This document shows, in pieces, positions 18,050-28,502 of a DNA stretch of 64,000 nt (its first letter is position 1; each line of letters opens with the position of its first letter). A model generated the notes under the pieces. It saw only the letters and a list, made by a program, of their open reading frames with translations. It was not told where the DNA came from and did not search any database. Location: NCBI RefSeq assembly GCF_001632805.1, contig NZ_CP007220.1:2976001-3040000 (forward strand), given 5' to 3'. The position numbers and the translations under genes were made by a program. Source of the stretch: Mycobacteroides chelonae CCUG 47445. Lineage in GTDB: Bacteria; Actinomycetota; Actinomycetes; Mycobacteriales; Mycobacteriaceae.

Positions 18050-19418
18050 GCCCCCATCGTGCCACGCTGTCCTGTGCCGCTCGAGAGGCGGAGGACACAC
18101 AAGCCGGTACTCCGATGCCATCCAGGTACGAGCCGGCCACGGCGATCCCCGGCGGCAACCCGCCGCGGATGACGTCGGCGACGTCGGCGTGGCCGGGTCC
18201 GTACTGCGGCATGGCGTCGATCCATCGGGCCAGTGCCGTATCGATGGGCGTCACCGACGCGCCCAGCACGGTTTCGAGGTCGGTGACGGCCCAGTGCAGC
18301 AGCTGCTCGTCGCTGGTGGCTCGCGCCACGGTGTCGCCGAAACGGCCGTAGGACAAACGCACCACCTGGGTGCTTCGTCCGCGCATTCCCCATTTACCGG
18401 TCGAGAACGTCAAAGCCTTGGTGTGTAGGGCTTCTCCGGATGCGACGAGCACGCCCGAGTTGGCCGGAATGGGGGCATCGCCGGGCAACGTCATTGCCAC
18501 GACCACCGAGGACGCCACCGGCACGGCGCGCGCAGCCTCCGCTGATTCGGGTGCCACCGCATCGAGGATGTCCGCGGCGCGAGGCGCGGGCACCGCGACA
18601 ATGACCACGTCCGCGTGCTCGGATGCGCCGTCGCCGGTGACCGCCCAACTCTCACCGTCACGCGCGATGCCGGTCACCGCGAGCCGCCGGTGTTCGGCGC
18701 GGGCGCGGCGCCAGAGTGCTTCCACCAGCACCGCGTAGCCGCCGTCGATGGCACCGAAGATGCCGGTGGCCGATATTGGCGGCAATGCTTGGCGGGCAGC
18801 GACCAGCAGGCTGCCCGCCCCCTCGTCGAGGGCCCGGGCTATCCCGGGCGCGGCCGTCCGCAGGCCGGTCGTCGCGGCCGAACCCGCGTACACGCCACCG
18901 AGCAGGGGGTCGACGAGCCGCGCGACCACCTGCGGCCCGAATCGCAACGAGACCAGATCGGCAACGGTGGGATCGGCTCCCACAGTCCAGTGCATATCGC
19001 GCTCAGGCTCGCTGTCGATGCGCGCCACGGTCTCCTCGTCGACGAGGCCGACCACCGAGGACCCCGAGGCCGGGATGCCGTTCACCGTGCGCGCGGGCAG
19101 CGGGTGCAGACTGCCGCCGGCGTAAATGAGCGGCCGCGCACCGGTGGTATCGATCCGGCGGTCGGCCAGGCCCAGTTCATCCAGGAGATCCAGTACCTCG
19201 GGGCGCCGGGTGATGAATGCCTCGGCGCCGATATCGACCCGGTGCTCACCCAGGGTGATGGTGCGAAGGATTCCACCCAGCTGCTCGGCGGGGTCGTACA
19301 CGGTGATGCGCGGACCATCTCCGAGTTCGCACCGCAGCCGATATGCCGCCGTCAGCCCCGAAATACCGCCCCCCACAACGGCAATGGAGGGTGAAGACGA
19401 CCGCGCCGCTGAGGTCAC
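18042..19418 (-). CDS. hemY: coproporphyrinogen III oxidase (HemY/CgoX)
   Basis: 458-residue FAD enzyme. The dinucleotide site is [17 protein letters not shown] at the N-terminus; [16 protein letters not shown] and the C-terminal FAD-contact region ([21 protein letters not shown]) are typical. In actinobacteria with HemQ, HemY oxidises coproporphyrinogen III rather than protoporphyrinogen IX (established for this pathway). Start overlaps hemE stop by four bases; the stop overlaps the hemQ start. Cytosolic or peripheral on the membrane. Confidence 0.93.
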   Translation of the reverse strand: MTSAARSSSPSIAVVGGGISGLTAAYRLRCELGDGPRITVYDPAEQLGGILRTITLGEHRVDIGAEAFITRRPEVLDLLDELGLADRRIDTTGARPLIYAGGSLHPLPARTVNGIPASGSSVVGLVDEETVARIDSEPERDMHWTVGADPTVADLVSLRFGPQVVARLVDPLLGGVYAGSAATTGLRTAAPGIARALDEGAGSLLVAARQALPPISATGIFGAIDGGYAVLVEALWRRARAEHRRLAVTGIARDGESWAVTGDGASEHADVVIVAVPAPRAADILDAVAPESAEAARAVPVASSVVVAMTLPGDAPIPANSGVLVASGEALHTKALTFSTGKWGMRGRSTQVVRLSYGRFGDTVARATSDEQLLHWAVTDLETVLGASVTPIDTALARWIDAMPQYGPGHADVADVIRGGLPPGIAVAGSYLDGIGVPACVSSASRAAQDSVARWGHG

Positions 19419-20497
19419 AACGAATGCACCAGCGCCACCGCATCGGTGAGGACTACCGGATCGGTATCCGGCAGCACGCCGTGTCCCAGATTGAAGATAT
19501 GTCCGGCGGCACCGTCGGCCACTGCCTGGCGACCCTCAGCGACGATCCGGCGCACCTCGCGCTCCACCACGGGCCACCCGGCCAGCAGTACCGCTGGATC
19601 AAGGTTGCCCTGCAAGGCTTTTCCAGCGCCGACCCGACCCGCCGCCACATCCAGTGGGGTGCGCCAGTCCACACCGACCACACTGGCGCCGGCCTCTCCC
19701 ATGGCGCCCAATAGCTCGGCGGTGCCCACTCCGAAGTGCGTCATGGGCACGCCCTCATGGGCGAATTCATCGAAAATCCTTGTGCTGTGCGGCAACACGG
19801 CCGAGCGGTAGTCGGCCAGCGACAACGCGCCGGCCCACGAGTCGAACAGCTGCAGCGCGTCCACACCGGCGTCGAGCTGTGCACGCAGGAACGCGATGGT
19901 GACATCGGTCAACGCGGTCATCAACGCATGCCAGGTCTGCGGATCGCCCTGTAGCAGCGCCTTGGTGCGCTGATGGTGGCGACTCGGGCCGCCCTCGACC
20001 AGATAGGAGGCCAGCGTGAAGGGCGCACCGGCAAAACCGATCAATGGGGTCGCACCCAGCTCGGCGACCAGCAGTCGCACGGCGTCACTGACGGCCTCGA
20101 CCTGTCCGGGTTCCAGGCGCGGCAGCTTCGCCACATCGGCGGTGGTGCGCACCGGGTTGGCGATCACGGGACCCACATCGGGAACGATGTCCAGATCGAT
20201 CCCGGCCGCCTTGAGCGGGACCACGATGTCGGAGAACAAGATGGCGGCATCTACCTGGTGCCGGCGGATCGGCTGCAGCGTGATCTCGCAAACCAGTTCA
20301 GGATTAAAACAAGCGTCCAGCATGGCGTGGTCGGCGCGCACCGCGCGGTACTCGGGCAGCGAACGCCCGGCCTGCCGCATGAACCACACCGGGGGGCGGC
20401 TGGGGGCTCTTCCAGCGGCAGCCGCCAGATAGGGAGAAAGCGGCAGCTCACGACGGGTTTTTGCCTGCGTCGCGCGATCTTCATTCAATCCGGTCAT
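19415..20497 (-). CDS. hemE: uroporphyrinogen decarboxylase
   Basis: 360 residues. Removes the four acetate carboxyls of uroporphyrinogen III. The signature [20 protein letters not shown] near residues 35-55 and [17 protein letters not shown] are intact. ATG 20495-20497 gives the family length; the frame is open a further 55 codons upstream but without conservation. First gene of the haem operon, divergent from the DUF3000 gene. In M. tuberculosis echA15 lies beside hemE (recalled); no such gene is here. Confidence 0.95.
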   Translation of the reverse strand: MTGLNEDRATQAKTRRELPLSPYLAAAAGRAPSRPPVWFMRQAGRSLPEYRAVRADHAMLDACFNPELVCEITLQPIRRHQVDAAILFSDIVVPLKAAGIDLDIVPDVGPVIANPVRTTADVAKLPRLEPGQVEAVSDAVRLLVAELGATPLIGFAGAPFTLASYLVEGGPSRHHQRTKALLQGDPQTWHALMTALTDVTIAFLRAQLDAGVDALQLFDSWAGALSLADYRSAVLPHSTRIFDEFAHEGVPMTHFGVGTAELLGAMGEAGASVVGVDWRTPLDVAAGRVGAGKALQGNLDPAVLLAGWPVVEREVRRIVAEGRQAVADGAAGHIFNLGHGVLPDTDPVVLTDAVALVHSL

Positions 20498-20576
20498 CAC
20501 TGCCCATGCTGCCATGGCAACCTTGCACGGCGCGCCTGCGGGAGCATGTCGGCCCAGCGCGCTACCGTCCATTGCT

Positions 20577-21158
20577 GTGACGTCTGCCGAACCAGCCCCG
20601 TTCCGCGCGGCGGTCGACGCGATGAACTCCGTGACCGTGCGTCCGGAGATCGAGCTGGGCACTATTCGTCCCCCGCAGCGATTGGCTCCGTTCAGCTATG
20701 CGCTCGGCGCGGAAATCAAGCACCTCGACACCGATAACGTGCCCGAACAATCCGAAGGTGATGCGTTTGGCAGGCTAATCCTGCTGCACGACCCGGAGGG
20801 TGATGAGGCGTGGAACGGCACGATGCGGCTGGTCGCCTACATCCAGGCCGATCTGGACGCCACCGAGGCTGTGGACCCGTTGCTGCCGGAAGTTGCGTGG
20901 AGCTGGCTCGTGGATGCCCTGAACACCCGCACCACGGATCTGACGGCGCTGGGTGGAACCGTGACCGCAACCACCTCGGTCCGCTATGGCGATATCGCCG
21001 GCCCGGGGCGCGCCCATCAGTTGGAGCTGCGGGCGTCCTGGACCGCCACCGGCACCGATATCGAAACCCACGTCGAAGCATTTTGCGAGGTGCTGGAGCA
21101 TGCGGCGGGCCTACCACCGGTAGGTGTGACCGACCTGGGGTCGCGCCACCGCGCTTAG
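20577..21158 (+). CDS. DUF3000 family protein
   Basis: 193 residues of an actinobacterial family of unknown function, syntenic with Rv2680. Begins [47 protein letters not shown]; later [30 protein letters not shown]. No signal peptide or membrane segments. GTG 20577 is favoured; ATG 20514 would add 21 residues with no family character. Followed after 22 bases by the RNase D-like gene, so probably co-transcribed. Confidence 0.75.
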   Translation: MTSAEPAPFRAAVDAMNSVTVRPEIELGTIRPPQRLAPFSYALGAEIKHLDTDNVPEQSEGDAFGRLILLHDPEGDEAWNGTMRLVAYIQADLDATEAVDPLLPEVAWSWLVDALNTRTTDLTALGGTVTATTSVRYGDIAGPGRAHQLELRASWTATGTDIETHVEAFCEVLEHAAGLPPVGVTDLGSRHRA

Positions 21159-21180
21159 CGCCTACGCTGCTGACTCAGAT

Positions 21181-22383
21181 ATGGACACCGACTCCGAGCT
21201 TCCCGAACCGACACCACTGCTTCGCCCCGCCGAAGGGGTGCCGCCGATCACCGCCTCAACGGATGAGATCCGTATGGCGGCTAAACGTTTGGCATCCGGG
21301 ACGGGCGCATTTGCGGTCGACGCGGAGCGGGCCTCGGGATTCCGGTACTCCAACCGGGCCTACCTGATCCAGATACGCCGCCGCGGAGCCGGAACCGTGC
21401 TGCTGGATCCGACCAACGTTCCGGACGCACTCGGGCCAATCGTCGAGGTGCTGGGTGCCGACGAGTGGATCTTGCACGCCGCCGACCAGGATCTGCCCTG
21501 CCTGGCCGAACTGGAAATGAGACCGCCGTCGCTCTATGACACCGAATTAGCCGGGCGGCTGGCCGGTTTCGAGAAGGTGAACCTGGCCGCGATGGTCCAT
21601 CGACTGCTGGGACTGGGTCTGGCCAAGGGACATGGCGCCGCCGACTGGTCTAAACGTCCGCTACCGGACGATTGGCTCAACTACGCGGCGCTGGACGTCG
21701 AGGTGCTCGTCGAGCTACGCGAGAAGATCGCAGAGGTTCTGGCCGAACAAGACAAGACCGAGTGGGCCCGGCAGGAATTCGAGTACCTGGCCCACACACC
21801 GGCCTCGGCGACCCGACGGGACAACTGGCGTCGCACCTCCGGAATCCACAAGATTCGCAAGCCCGGACAGTTGGCGGCGGTACGCGAATTATGGCTCAGC
21901 CGTGACGAACTGGCCCGGGCACGCGATGTGGCCCCCGGACGTACGCTGCCCGATTCGGCAATCGTGGAAGCTGCCATGGCAGATCCGAAGACACGCAACG
22001 AACTGATCGCTCTCCCGGTCTTCGGCGGCCCCCGGCAGAAACAGCAGGCCGACCGATGGCTCGCAGCGCTGGCGAAGGCACGCAACGCAGACGCCCCGCC
22101 GCCGGTCAATGAACCCACCACCGGTCCACCGCCGGTATCGCGGTGGTCGCGACGCAAGCCCGAGGCCTACGCCCGCCTGGAAGCCGCGCGCACGGCCCTG
22201 TCGGCGCTCTCCGAGCAGATCTCGGTACCCGTGGAAAACATCGTCACCCCGGAAATCGTGCGGCGGCTCTGCTGGGACTGGGACGGCAACGGAGACGTCG
22301 AGGAACTACTCGCCGGCCACGGCGCCCGCCCATGGCAGCGGGCACTGACCGTGCCGATACTGACCGAAGCGCTGACCGACTGA
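21181..22383 (+). CDS. RNase D-like 3'-5' exonuclease with HRDC domain
   Basis: 400 residues. DEDD-type exonuclease: FAVDAERASGFRYSNRAYLIQIRR (first acidic motif, DxE), WILHAADQDLPCLAEL (motif II Asp) and LNYALDVEVLVELREK-type motif III around 'YAALDVEVL'. The C-terminal part (RELWLSRDELARARDVAPGRTLPDSAI) is an HRDC domain that binds nucleic acid. Likely processes or degrades structured RNA in the cytosol. Syntenic to Rv2681 (recalled). The gene ends just before the low-GC T7SS-like insertion. Confidence 0.85.
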   Translation: MDTDSELPEPTPLLRPAEGVPPITASTDEIRMAAKRLASGTGAFAVDAERASGFRYSNRAYLIQIRRRGAGTVLLDPTNVPDALGPIVEVLGADEWILHAADQDLPCLAELEMRPPSLYDTELAGRLAGFEKVNLAAMVHRLLGLGLAKGHGAADWSKRPLPDDWLNYAALDVEVLVELREKIAEVLAEQDKTEWARQEFEYLAHTPASATRRDNWRRTSGIHKIRKPGQLAAVRELWLSRDELARARDVAPGRTLPDSAIVEAAMADPKTRNELIALPVFGGPRQKQQADRWLAALAKARNADAPPPVNEPTTGPPPVSRWSRRKPEAYARLEAARTALSALSEQISVPVENIVTPEIVRRLCWDWDGNGDVEELLAGHGARPWQRALTVPILTEALTD

Positions 22384-22433
22384 GCAGGCGATTCACGCCA
22401 GGCTCGTCGATGTGCACAGCTCCGAACTTTCAT

Positions 22434-22460
22434 GGAACCAAATAACCCCGGGGCCCGTCG
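22434..22460 (+). promoter_or_regulatory. ECF (SigM-like) promoter for the EspC-like operon
   Basis: GGAAC (22434-22438), 17 bases, then CGTCG (22456-22460). This agrees with the consensus I recall for mycobacterial SigM (GGAAC-N16-18-CGTCR), a sigma factor reported to control Esx secreted-protein genes. The expected start site leaves a leader of about 37 bases with GGAG before the ATG at 22504. Confidence 0.5.
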
Positions 22461-22503
22461 TAGTAAGTAATCAACGACTTATGTCCCGGCCAGGAGAACA
22501 CCC

Positions 22504-22800
22504 ATGACTCTGCGCACGAACCCGGAGAGCTTGCGCGATCTGGCAACACGGTTCGATGAGATCGCCGGCAACATCACCTACATCGCTGGGCAGTACGACG
22601 CTTCCGGCGCCACCGGCGCCCTCCCAGGCAGTAAAGCTGGTGTAACGGCAGCAGCGACGACACAACCCGTACGAGAGGCGTACGAAGGCACCGCGAAGAA
22701 ACTGCAATCAATGGCCACGACCACACGTGCAAACGCCGCCAACTTCGAAAGCTTGGAAGGTGCCAACACCGCGGCAATACGCGGGGCAGCACAACGATGA
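22504..22800 (+). CDS. EspC-like / WXG100-type small protein (T7SS-associated)
   Basis: 98 residues, helical, resembling the EspC (DUF2580) group of ESX-associated proteins: MTLRTNPESLRDLATRFDEIAGNITYIAGQYDASG, a Gly/Ala turn, then a second long helix to the end. There is no WxG and no clean YxxxD/E at the C-terminus, so it is more EspC-like than ESAT-6-like. AGGAG precedes the ATG. Its stop overlaps the start of the 553-aa gene (ATGA). In known systems such a protein pairs with or escorts a larger substrate through a type VII secretion system; that role here is inferred from gene order. Confidence 0.75.
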   Translation: MTLRTNPESLRDLATRFDEIAGNITYIAGQYDASGATGALPGSKAGVTAAATTQPVREAYEGTAKKLQSMATTTRANAANFESLEGANTAAIRGAAQR

Positions 22801-24458
22801 GCCTTACCGTTTCGCAAGCGCGCGCATGGGACCCGTCGTTTCTGGACAAGTTAGCCACCGGACTCGAAAACGGAAACACCAGCTACGAAGGCCAACTCGA
22901 TAAGGCCCTGCGCGAAGCCGAGGAAGAGCACAGCCGAGGCAGTGGCAAGGAGGCCGACGCCCGTCTGGCGGCCGCACAAAAAGAACACTCAATGGGCATG
23001 CGGATCGCCAAGGCGATTGATGCCGGTGTCGCGTCGTTACGGGCGGGGGCGACCCGCATGGGCGATGCCCGCAACGTGGCTTTGGCCCGCGTGGATGACG
23101 CGCTACACGAGCAGTTCGAGGTTTCCGATGCGTGGAAGGTTTCCCTGTCAGCGGCGCAGGCCAATGACAAGAACGCGCCCGCACGCCGCGATCATCATCA
23201 AGCACTCGTTGAGGACGGACGGCACAAACTCGTCGAGGCGGACGAAGCCGTGTCCTTCGACCTCGATGCCAAGTTCGACGAGATCAAGGCTTGGTCAAAA
23301 GACGAGGCCCAGGGTGATGACTACGAACCTCCTTCCCTGCAAGGAAAGTCGCGGGAGGAAGTCGCCCAGATCGTCAAATCCGCAGAGTTCCAGGAGTGGA
23401 TGAAGGAGCATCCGGATGCGGCCAAACCAATCCTCGATGCCGCATTCGATGCGGGACAACTGGACCCCAACGACCCCATGTATAAGAATTTCCTTCAGGG
23501 ATACTGGCAACGAGAGGCGTTAGAAGCGGCGGGAATTGACCCGTCGACATGGGATCCTTCCAAGGGCGCCCAAGCGAATGCGGACACCATCCGCAAGGTG
23601 TACGAGTACTACGGCAAGTTGTTCCTAGACCATCCGGAGCTTCAGTGGGCGGGCATGGCCAACATGATCGGCCCGTCCTTCGCCGGGGCGTTCTACGACT
23701 TAGATCAAATGCAGCAAGTGGCTAAGCAGATAGAAGCGAACCTCCCGAACATCCCAGGGATTCCGGACCAGATCAAAGATAGAATCCACCAGCTCGCGAA
23801 CATGCCTGCAAGCGAGCTGCAGTTCTACCAAACAACCCTGCTGTCCATGCAGAAGGAAATCTTCATGGACCAAGCCGCCATGCATGAGGCGTATCTGAAC
23901 GGCGGCACCGCCGAGACGGACAGATTGTTCAGAGCAGGTTTGTTGGACCCGCCCACCCAAAAAGCCTGGCATGAAATCGCCGATGGAGCAGCAACAGGGA
24001 ATCCAGAGCTCATTGCCAAGGGAAACACGCAACTTCTACATCGTGAGCAGTGGGACATAATCGCCGATGACTACGACCGCATGCGCAACCATCCGGGCAC
24101 AGGCGGCGTGGTCACTTGGGGTATGACCATGCTGGGAGCCCCATCGATACCGGGTGCGCATTCATACGCCGAATTGTTCCCGGAGACATTCAAATTCGAC
24201 CCGCCGGGCCCCGGCTCGATCGAAGTGAAGACACCATTCCCCAACGGAAACATCTCGTACGCCGACCAACGCTGGAACCTCATCACTCAGGACACCCTGC
24301 CCGCTTATCAGAACCTGCTGCGTGACAATCCGGACCTCGCGCGCCAAATCATTGAGTCGAACTTTAATCAACGCATGGAAAGTCAGCGGCTTGGCAACCA
24401 AATCGATGACATCGTGAAGCGCTTCATCGACGGCTGGAAAGTTGAGATCCACCGATGA
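22797..24458 (+). CDS. large helical protein, candidate T7SS substrate/effector
   Basis: 553 residues, no signal peptide. The start MSLTVSQARAWDPSFL followed by about 150 charged residues of predicted helix/coiled coil resembles the N-terminal domain of mycobacterial proteins encoded next to EspC-like genes (I recall Rv2082 starting MTLTVADIERW). The middle part (QVAKQIEANLPNIPGIPDQIKDRI) and the C-terminus (SYADQRWNLITQDTLPAYQNLL...DGWKVEIHR) match nothing I recognise. Only one YxxxE occurs (YWQRE, internal). Bases are less GC-rich than neighbours (30 of 60 at 23701-23760). Effector function is a hypothesis. Confidence 0.7.
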   Translation: MSLTVSQARAWDPSFLDKLATGLENGNTSYEGQLDKALREAEEEHSRGSGKEADARLAAAQKEHSMGMRIAKAIDAGVASLRAGATRMGDARNVALARVDDALHEQFEVSDAWKVSLSAAQANDKNAPARRDHHQALVEDGRHKLVEADEAVSFDLDAKFDEIKAWSKDEAQGDDYEPPSLQGKSREEVAQIVKSAEFQEWMKEHPDAAKPILDAAFDAGQLDPNDPMYKNFLQGYWQREALEAAGIDPSTWDPSKGAQANADTIRKVYEYYGKLFLDHPELQWAGMANMIGPSFAGAFYDLDQMQQVAKQIEANLPNIPGIPDQIKDRIHQLANMPASELQFYQTTLLSMQKEIFMDQAAMHEAYLNGGTAETDRLFRAGLLDPPTQKAWHEIADGAATGNPELIAKGNTQLLHREQWDIIADDYDRMRNHPGTGGVVTWGMTMLGAPSIPGAHSYAELFPETFKFDPPGPGSIEVKTPFPNGNISYADQRWNLITQDTLPAYQNLLRDNPDLARQIIESNFNQRMESQRLGNQIDDIVKRFIDGWKVEIHR

Positions 24459-25108
24459 GGAAGTTGCAGTGCCTCCTACTCATCACAACGATGCTGGTCA
24501 GTGGTTGCGCTGGCTGGATCCGAGAAGGGAAAGAAGTGACCGGACCTACTGTCAATGACCAGGGATTTTCACTGCTTACCGAGGCCGGTATCGCCGAAAT
24601 CGAACGCAGTAAACACGCCCGGTTTGACTTAAGAAACCGGGAACTCACCAGACAAGCCGTGGGACTCGCGGGTTCAAAAAGCGAGCCGATGATTGGCACC
24701 CCCGGCGGCGCCGAACTCACATTCACCTTCTTGGGGCCCTCCGCCGAGGAGAACGTTGTCACACAGAACATAACGTTCGCATCCACCGATCTAGCAGACA
24801 CACTTGACCTCATCGTTTGGTTCAGCGCGCCAGCCACTATCGAGGATGCCCACGCCGAGCTGCGCTCTGGGATCTACCGCTGGGGATTCCGACCAGAAGA
24901 TGTTCAGCGCTGGATCACAAACTCGACCAAACGCGACGACGATAAGGAGTTTCTAGGCATGGGAGTCGGCCTCGCGGGACTAATCGTCGGTGTCACCGCA
25001 AGGAGAAAGAACGGCAACGATGTTTACGAGTACCAGCTCTACCTCGACCCGGCGTTGTACACGGCCGATGCGATAGACGCCATCAAGAAGACCGGCAAGC
25101 ACATTTGA
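24455..25108 (+). CDS. lipoprotein, possible partner/immunity protein
   Basis: 217 residues. MRKLQCLLLITTMLVSGC is a lipoprotein signal with lipobox VSGC and Cys18. The mature part has mixed alpha/beta character (LTFTFLGPSAEENVVTQNITFASTDLADTL; YRWGFRPEDVQRWI; VYEYQLYLDPALYT) and no recognised domain. It overlaps the 553-aa gene by four bases. A lipoprotein after an EspC-like/large-protein pair recurs in mycobacteria; if the large protein is a toxin this would be the natural antidote, but that is inferred. Sampled lines are 32 of 60 GC, clearly below the core. Confidence 0.75.
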   Translation: MRKLQCLLLITTMLVSGCAGWIREGKEVTGPTVNDQGFSLLTEAGIAEIERSKHARFDLRNRELTRQAVGLAGSKSEPMIGTPGGAELTFTFLGPSAEENVVTQNITFASTDLADTLDLIVWFSAPATIEDAHAELRSGIYRWGFRPEDVQRWITNSTKRDDDKEFLGMGVGLAGLIVGVTARRKNGNDVYEYQLYLDPALYTADAIDAIKKTGKHI

Positions 25109-25155
25109 CAGAATCTCGATAGCTCGCAGAACGCGCCGAAAGGCGGGACTCAGAG

Positions 25156-27081
25156 TTAGTCGACCTGCTGCGTGGCCGGGTTCACGGTGCTCTCCCCGAT
25201 CTCGCGGCTCATCGCGGCCACCCAACCGGTGATCTTGCGGGCGATGTGCTGGTCGGTCAAACCGAGCTGCTCAAGAACCTGTCCGCGCGATGCGTGATCC
25301 AGGAACTGTTGCGGCACACCAATGTTCCGGGCCGGAATGTCGACATCGGCATCCTGCATCGCCGCCGTCACCGCGCTACCCGCTCCGCCGTGCACGCCGC
25401 TGTCCTCCAGGGTCACCACCAACCGGTGCTGGCGAGCCAGCTCGATCACATGGCCGGGCACCGGAAGCACCCAGCGCGGATCGACGACGGTCACGCCAAT
25501 CCCCTGCTTACCAAGCCTCTCGGCCGTCGCCAACGCCGTCGAGGCGAACGAGCCGACCGCCACCAACAGCACATCGGCATGCAATCCGCTGAGCGGCCGC
25601 GCCAATATGTCGACACCATCGCGCCGCTCGACCGCCGGGATATCCTCCCCGACTTCGCCTTTCGGGAACCGCAGCGCGGTCGGTCCGTCATCGACCGCCA
25701 GCGCCTCGGTCAGCTCCTCACGCAGCCGCGACGCATCACGCGGCGCCGCGACCCGCATCCCGGGCACCACGTTCAGGATCGACAGGTCCCACATGCCGTT
25801 GTGGCTGGCCCCGTCGCTTCCCGTGATACCGGCCCGGTCCAGTACGAACGTCACCGGAAGCTTGTGCAGTGCAACGTCCATCATCACCTGATCGAACGCA
25901 CGGTTCAGGAAGGTGGAATAGATCGCGACCACCGGGTGCAGGCCGCCCATCGCGAGCCCGGCCGCGGAGGTGACGGCGTGCTGCTCGGCGATACCGACGT
26001 CGAACAGCCGGTCGGGAAAACGCTCACCGAACTTGCTGAGCCCGGTCGGGCCCGGCATGGCTGCGGTGATGGCCACGATGTTGCGGTGCTCGCTGGCCAC
26101 CTCGATGAGCGAGTCGGAGAACACCGATGTCCAGCCCGGCGCCGACGCCTTGATGGAGCGGCCCGTCTTCGGGTCGATGATGCCGGTGGAATGCATCTGC
26201 TCGGCCTCGTCGTCCTCGGCCGGCGCGTACCCCATCCCCTTGCGAGTGATCACGTGCACGATGACCGGGCCACCGTAGCCACGGGCACGGCGCAACGCGT
26301 CCTCTACCGCGTGCTCGTCGTGGCCATCAACGGGCCCAACGTATTTGATGCCCAGATCGGTGAACATCACCTGCGGCGACACCGCGTCCTTGACCCCCAC
26401 CTTGAGGCTGTGCATCAAGGCGTACGCCAGCGGTCCGACCACCGGCATGCCGCGCAGCAGCTTCTTACTCTCGTCGAGCACCTTCTCGTATGAGGGGGTG
26501 AGCCGCAGCCCGGCCAGGTGCGAGGCGAGCCCACCGATGGTCGGCGCATAGCTGCGCCCATTGTCGTTGACGACGATGATGATGCGCCGATGCGCAGCGG
26601 CGGCGATGTTGTTCAGGGCCTCCCAGCACATGCCGCCGGTGAGCGCGCCGTCGCCGACCACCGCGACCACATGCCGGCGGCGTTGGCCGGTCAGCTCGAA
26701 TGCCTTCGCGAGTCCATCGGCGTACGACAGCGCGGTCGAGGCGTGGCTGGATTCCACCCAGTCGTGTTCGCTTTCGGCGCGCGAGGGATATCCGGACAAG
26801 CCGTCCTTCTGCCGCAGCGTGTCGAAGTCGCCGGAACGCCCGGTGAGGATCTTGTGCACGTACGCCTGATGACCGGTGTCGAAGACAATCGGGTCATACG
26901 GGGACTCGAAGACACGATGCAGGGCCAGAGTCAGCTCGACGACGCCCAGGTTGGGTCCAAGGTGGCCGCCGGTCGCGGCGACCTTATGGATCAGGAACTC
27001 ACGGATCTCGTCGGCGAGTAAGTCCAGCTCTCGCTTCGAGAGACCCTGCAGGTCACCCGGTCCTCTGATGTCGTCAAGCAT
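25156..27081 (-). CDS. dxs: 1-deoxy-D-xylulose-5-phosphate synthase
   Basis: 641 residues. Thiamine-diphosphate enzyme that joins pyruvate and glyceraldehyde-3-phosphate in the first step of the MEP isoprenoid pathway. Complete: [14 protein letters not shown] near the N-terminus, TPP-binding [18 protein letters not shown]...NDN, and the second-half [24 protein letters not shown] and [16 protein letters not shown]. Syntenic to Rv2682c. Supplies decaprenyl-phosphate carriers for arabinan synthesis, among others. Confidence 0.97.
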   Translation of the reverse strand: MLDDIRGPGDLQGLSKRELDLLADEIREFLIHKVAATGGHLGPNLGVVELTLALHRVFESPYDPIVFDTGHQAYVHKILTGRSGDFDTLRQKDGLSGYPSRAESEHDWVESSHASTALSYADGLAKAFELTGQRRRHVVAVVGDGALTGGMCWEALNNIAAAAHRRIIIVVNDNGRSYAPTIGGLASHLAGLRLTPSYEKVLDESKKLLRGMPVVGPLAYALMHSLKVGVKDAVSPQVMFTDLGIKYVGPVDGHDEHAVEDALRRARGYGGPVIVHVITRKGMGYAPAEDDEAEQMHSTGIIDPKTGRSIKASAPGWTSVFSDSLIEVASEHRNIVAITAAMPGPTGLSKFGERFPDRLFDVGIAEQHAVTSAAGLAMGGLHPVVAIYSTFLNRAFDQVMMDVALHKLPVTFVLDRAGITGSDGASHNGMWDLSILNVVPGMRVAAPRDASRLREELTEALAVDDGPTALRFPKGEVGEDIPAVERRDGVDILARPLSGLHADVLLVAVGSFASTALATAERLGKQGIGVTVVDPRWVLPVPGHVIELARQHRLVVTLEDSGVHGGAGSAVTAAMQDADVDIPARNIGVPQQFLDHASRGQVLEQLGLTDQHIARKITGWVAAMSREIGESTVNPATQQVD

Positions 27082-27102
27082 CAGGTCAGTCTACGCAGCG
27101 AT

Positions 27103-28401
27103 TCAGATTCGGTCGCTTGGAGCGGAGCCAAAAACATCGGGCACTCCATCGTGATCTGCGTCAAGGGTCTCCTTGGCCTCGATCCGCCGATACGCGCGGT
27201 TACGCAGCCGCAGCACCACGGAGGCAACTGCCGCCGAGGTCAACGATCCGGCTAGTACTCCGACCTTGACGTGCTCGGCAGCCAACCCGGTGCCGAACGC
27301 CAGCTCGCCGATGAGCAGCGACACCGTGAAGCCGATGCCCGCCAGCAGCGCCACGCCGGCGATGTCGAGCCAGCTGAGGTCGTCGTCGAGATTGGCACGG
27401 GTGAATCGCGCCAGCAGGTAGGTGGTGAGGAAGATGCCAATCGGTTTACCCACCAGCAGGCCCAGCACCACGCCCAGCGCCACCGGATCCAGCAGCGCCT
27501 GCCACAGACCGGCGAACCCGCCCAGGGTGACACCCGCGGCGAAGAATGCGAACACCGGCACCGCCACACCCGCGGACACCGGTCGCATCCGATGCTCGAA
27601 TCGCTCGGCCATCCCGTGTACGTCGGTACGGCCATCACGCCTGAGGACGGGAACGGTGAATCCCAGAAGCACACCCGCCACCGTCGCGTGCACCCCCGAG
27701 GCGTGTACCAGTGCCCAGGTCGTCAGCGCCAGCGGTACCAGCAGCCACCATTCCCGGCGACGGCGCTGCACCGCCACCCCGAACAGCGCGAGCGGGATGA
27801 GCGCCAGGCCCAGCGGCGCCCAGTGCAGCTCATCGGTGTAGAACACCGCGATGACGATGACGGCCAGCAGGTCGTCAACCACCGCCAGGGTGAGCAAGAA
27901 GGTGCGCAGCGCCGAGGGCAGATGGGTAGAAATCACGGCGAGCACAGCGAGCGCGAAGGCGATATCGGTGGCCGTCGGTATCGCCCAGCCACGCATGGCC
28001 TCGCCACCACCGGATGCGTTGACCGCAAGATAGATGGCGGCAGGAACGAGCATGCCGCCGACCGCCGCGACGATCGGCAACGCGGCTCGTCCCGGGTCGC
28101 GCAGATCGCCCGCCACGAACTCGCGTTTGAGTTCGACGCCCACGACGAAGAAGAAGATGGCCAACAGCCCGTCGGTCGCCCAGCCCGCCAAGGTGAGATT
28201 CAGGTGCAAGCGCTCCGGCCCGACTGTGATGGCCCCCAGCCGGTAGTACCAGGAGCTCCACGGCGAGTTGGCCCACAGCAGTGCGGTCACCGCGGCCACG
28301 ACCAGCAGCACACCACCGACGGTTTCCTTGCGCAGGATCTCCGCGGCACGAGAGGACTCCGCCCACGATCCGCGGGTGAAGACGCGTTGGCGCAGGCGCA
28401 T
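27103..28401 (-). CDS. nhaA: Na+/H+ antiporter NhaA
   Basis: 432-residue integral membrane antiporter with about twelve helices. Seen: [35 protein letters not shown] (a family signature), the ion-binding pair region [18 protein letters not shown] and [15 protein letters not shown] with the two adjacent aspartates, and LIGELAFG near the end. ATG at 28399-28401 follows AAGGA at some distance; the open frame continues 20 codons upstream. Only 21 bases separate it from dxs, so it may read into dxs. Confidence 0.93.
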   Translation of the reverse strand: MRLRQRVFTRGSWAESSRAAEILRKETVGGVLLVVAAVTALLWANSPWSSWYYRLGAITVGPERLHLNLTLAGWATDGLLAIFFFVVGVELKREFVAGDLRDPGRAALPIVAAVGGMLVPAAIYLAVNASGGGEAMRGWAIPTATDIAFALAVLAVISTHLPSALRTFLLTLAVVDDLLAVIVIAVFYTDELHWAPLGLALIPLALFGVAVQRRRREWWLLVPLALTTWALVHASGVHATVAGVLLGFTVPVLRRDGRTDVHGMAERFEHRMRPVSAGVAVPVFAFFAAGVTLGGFAGLWQALLDPVALGVVLGLLVGKPIGIFLTTYLLARFTRANLDDDLSWLDIAGVALLAGIGFTVSLLIGELAFGTGLAAEHVKVGVLAGSLTSAAVASVVLRLRNRAYRRIEAKETLDADHDGVPDVFGSAPSDRI

Positions 28402-28502
28402 GGCTCGGTGTCCGTTCCTTGTGGCAGGGCAAAGTTCCGCCGACCAGACTTCCCGGCACACCTAGGGCCCTACTTTATAAGATCTTTACGCCTGCCGCTG
28501 TC

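Noticed and set aside
22800..24458. YxxxD/E secretion signal in the 553-aa protein
   Set aside because: Only an internal YWQRE was found, not near a terminus, so it does not support secretion on its own.
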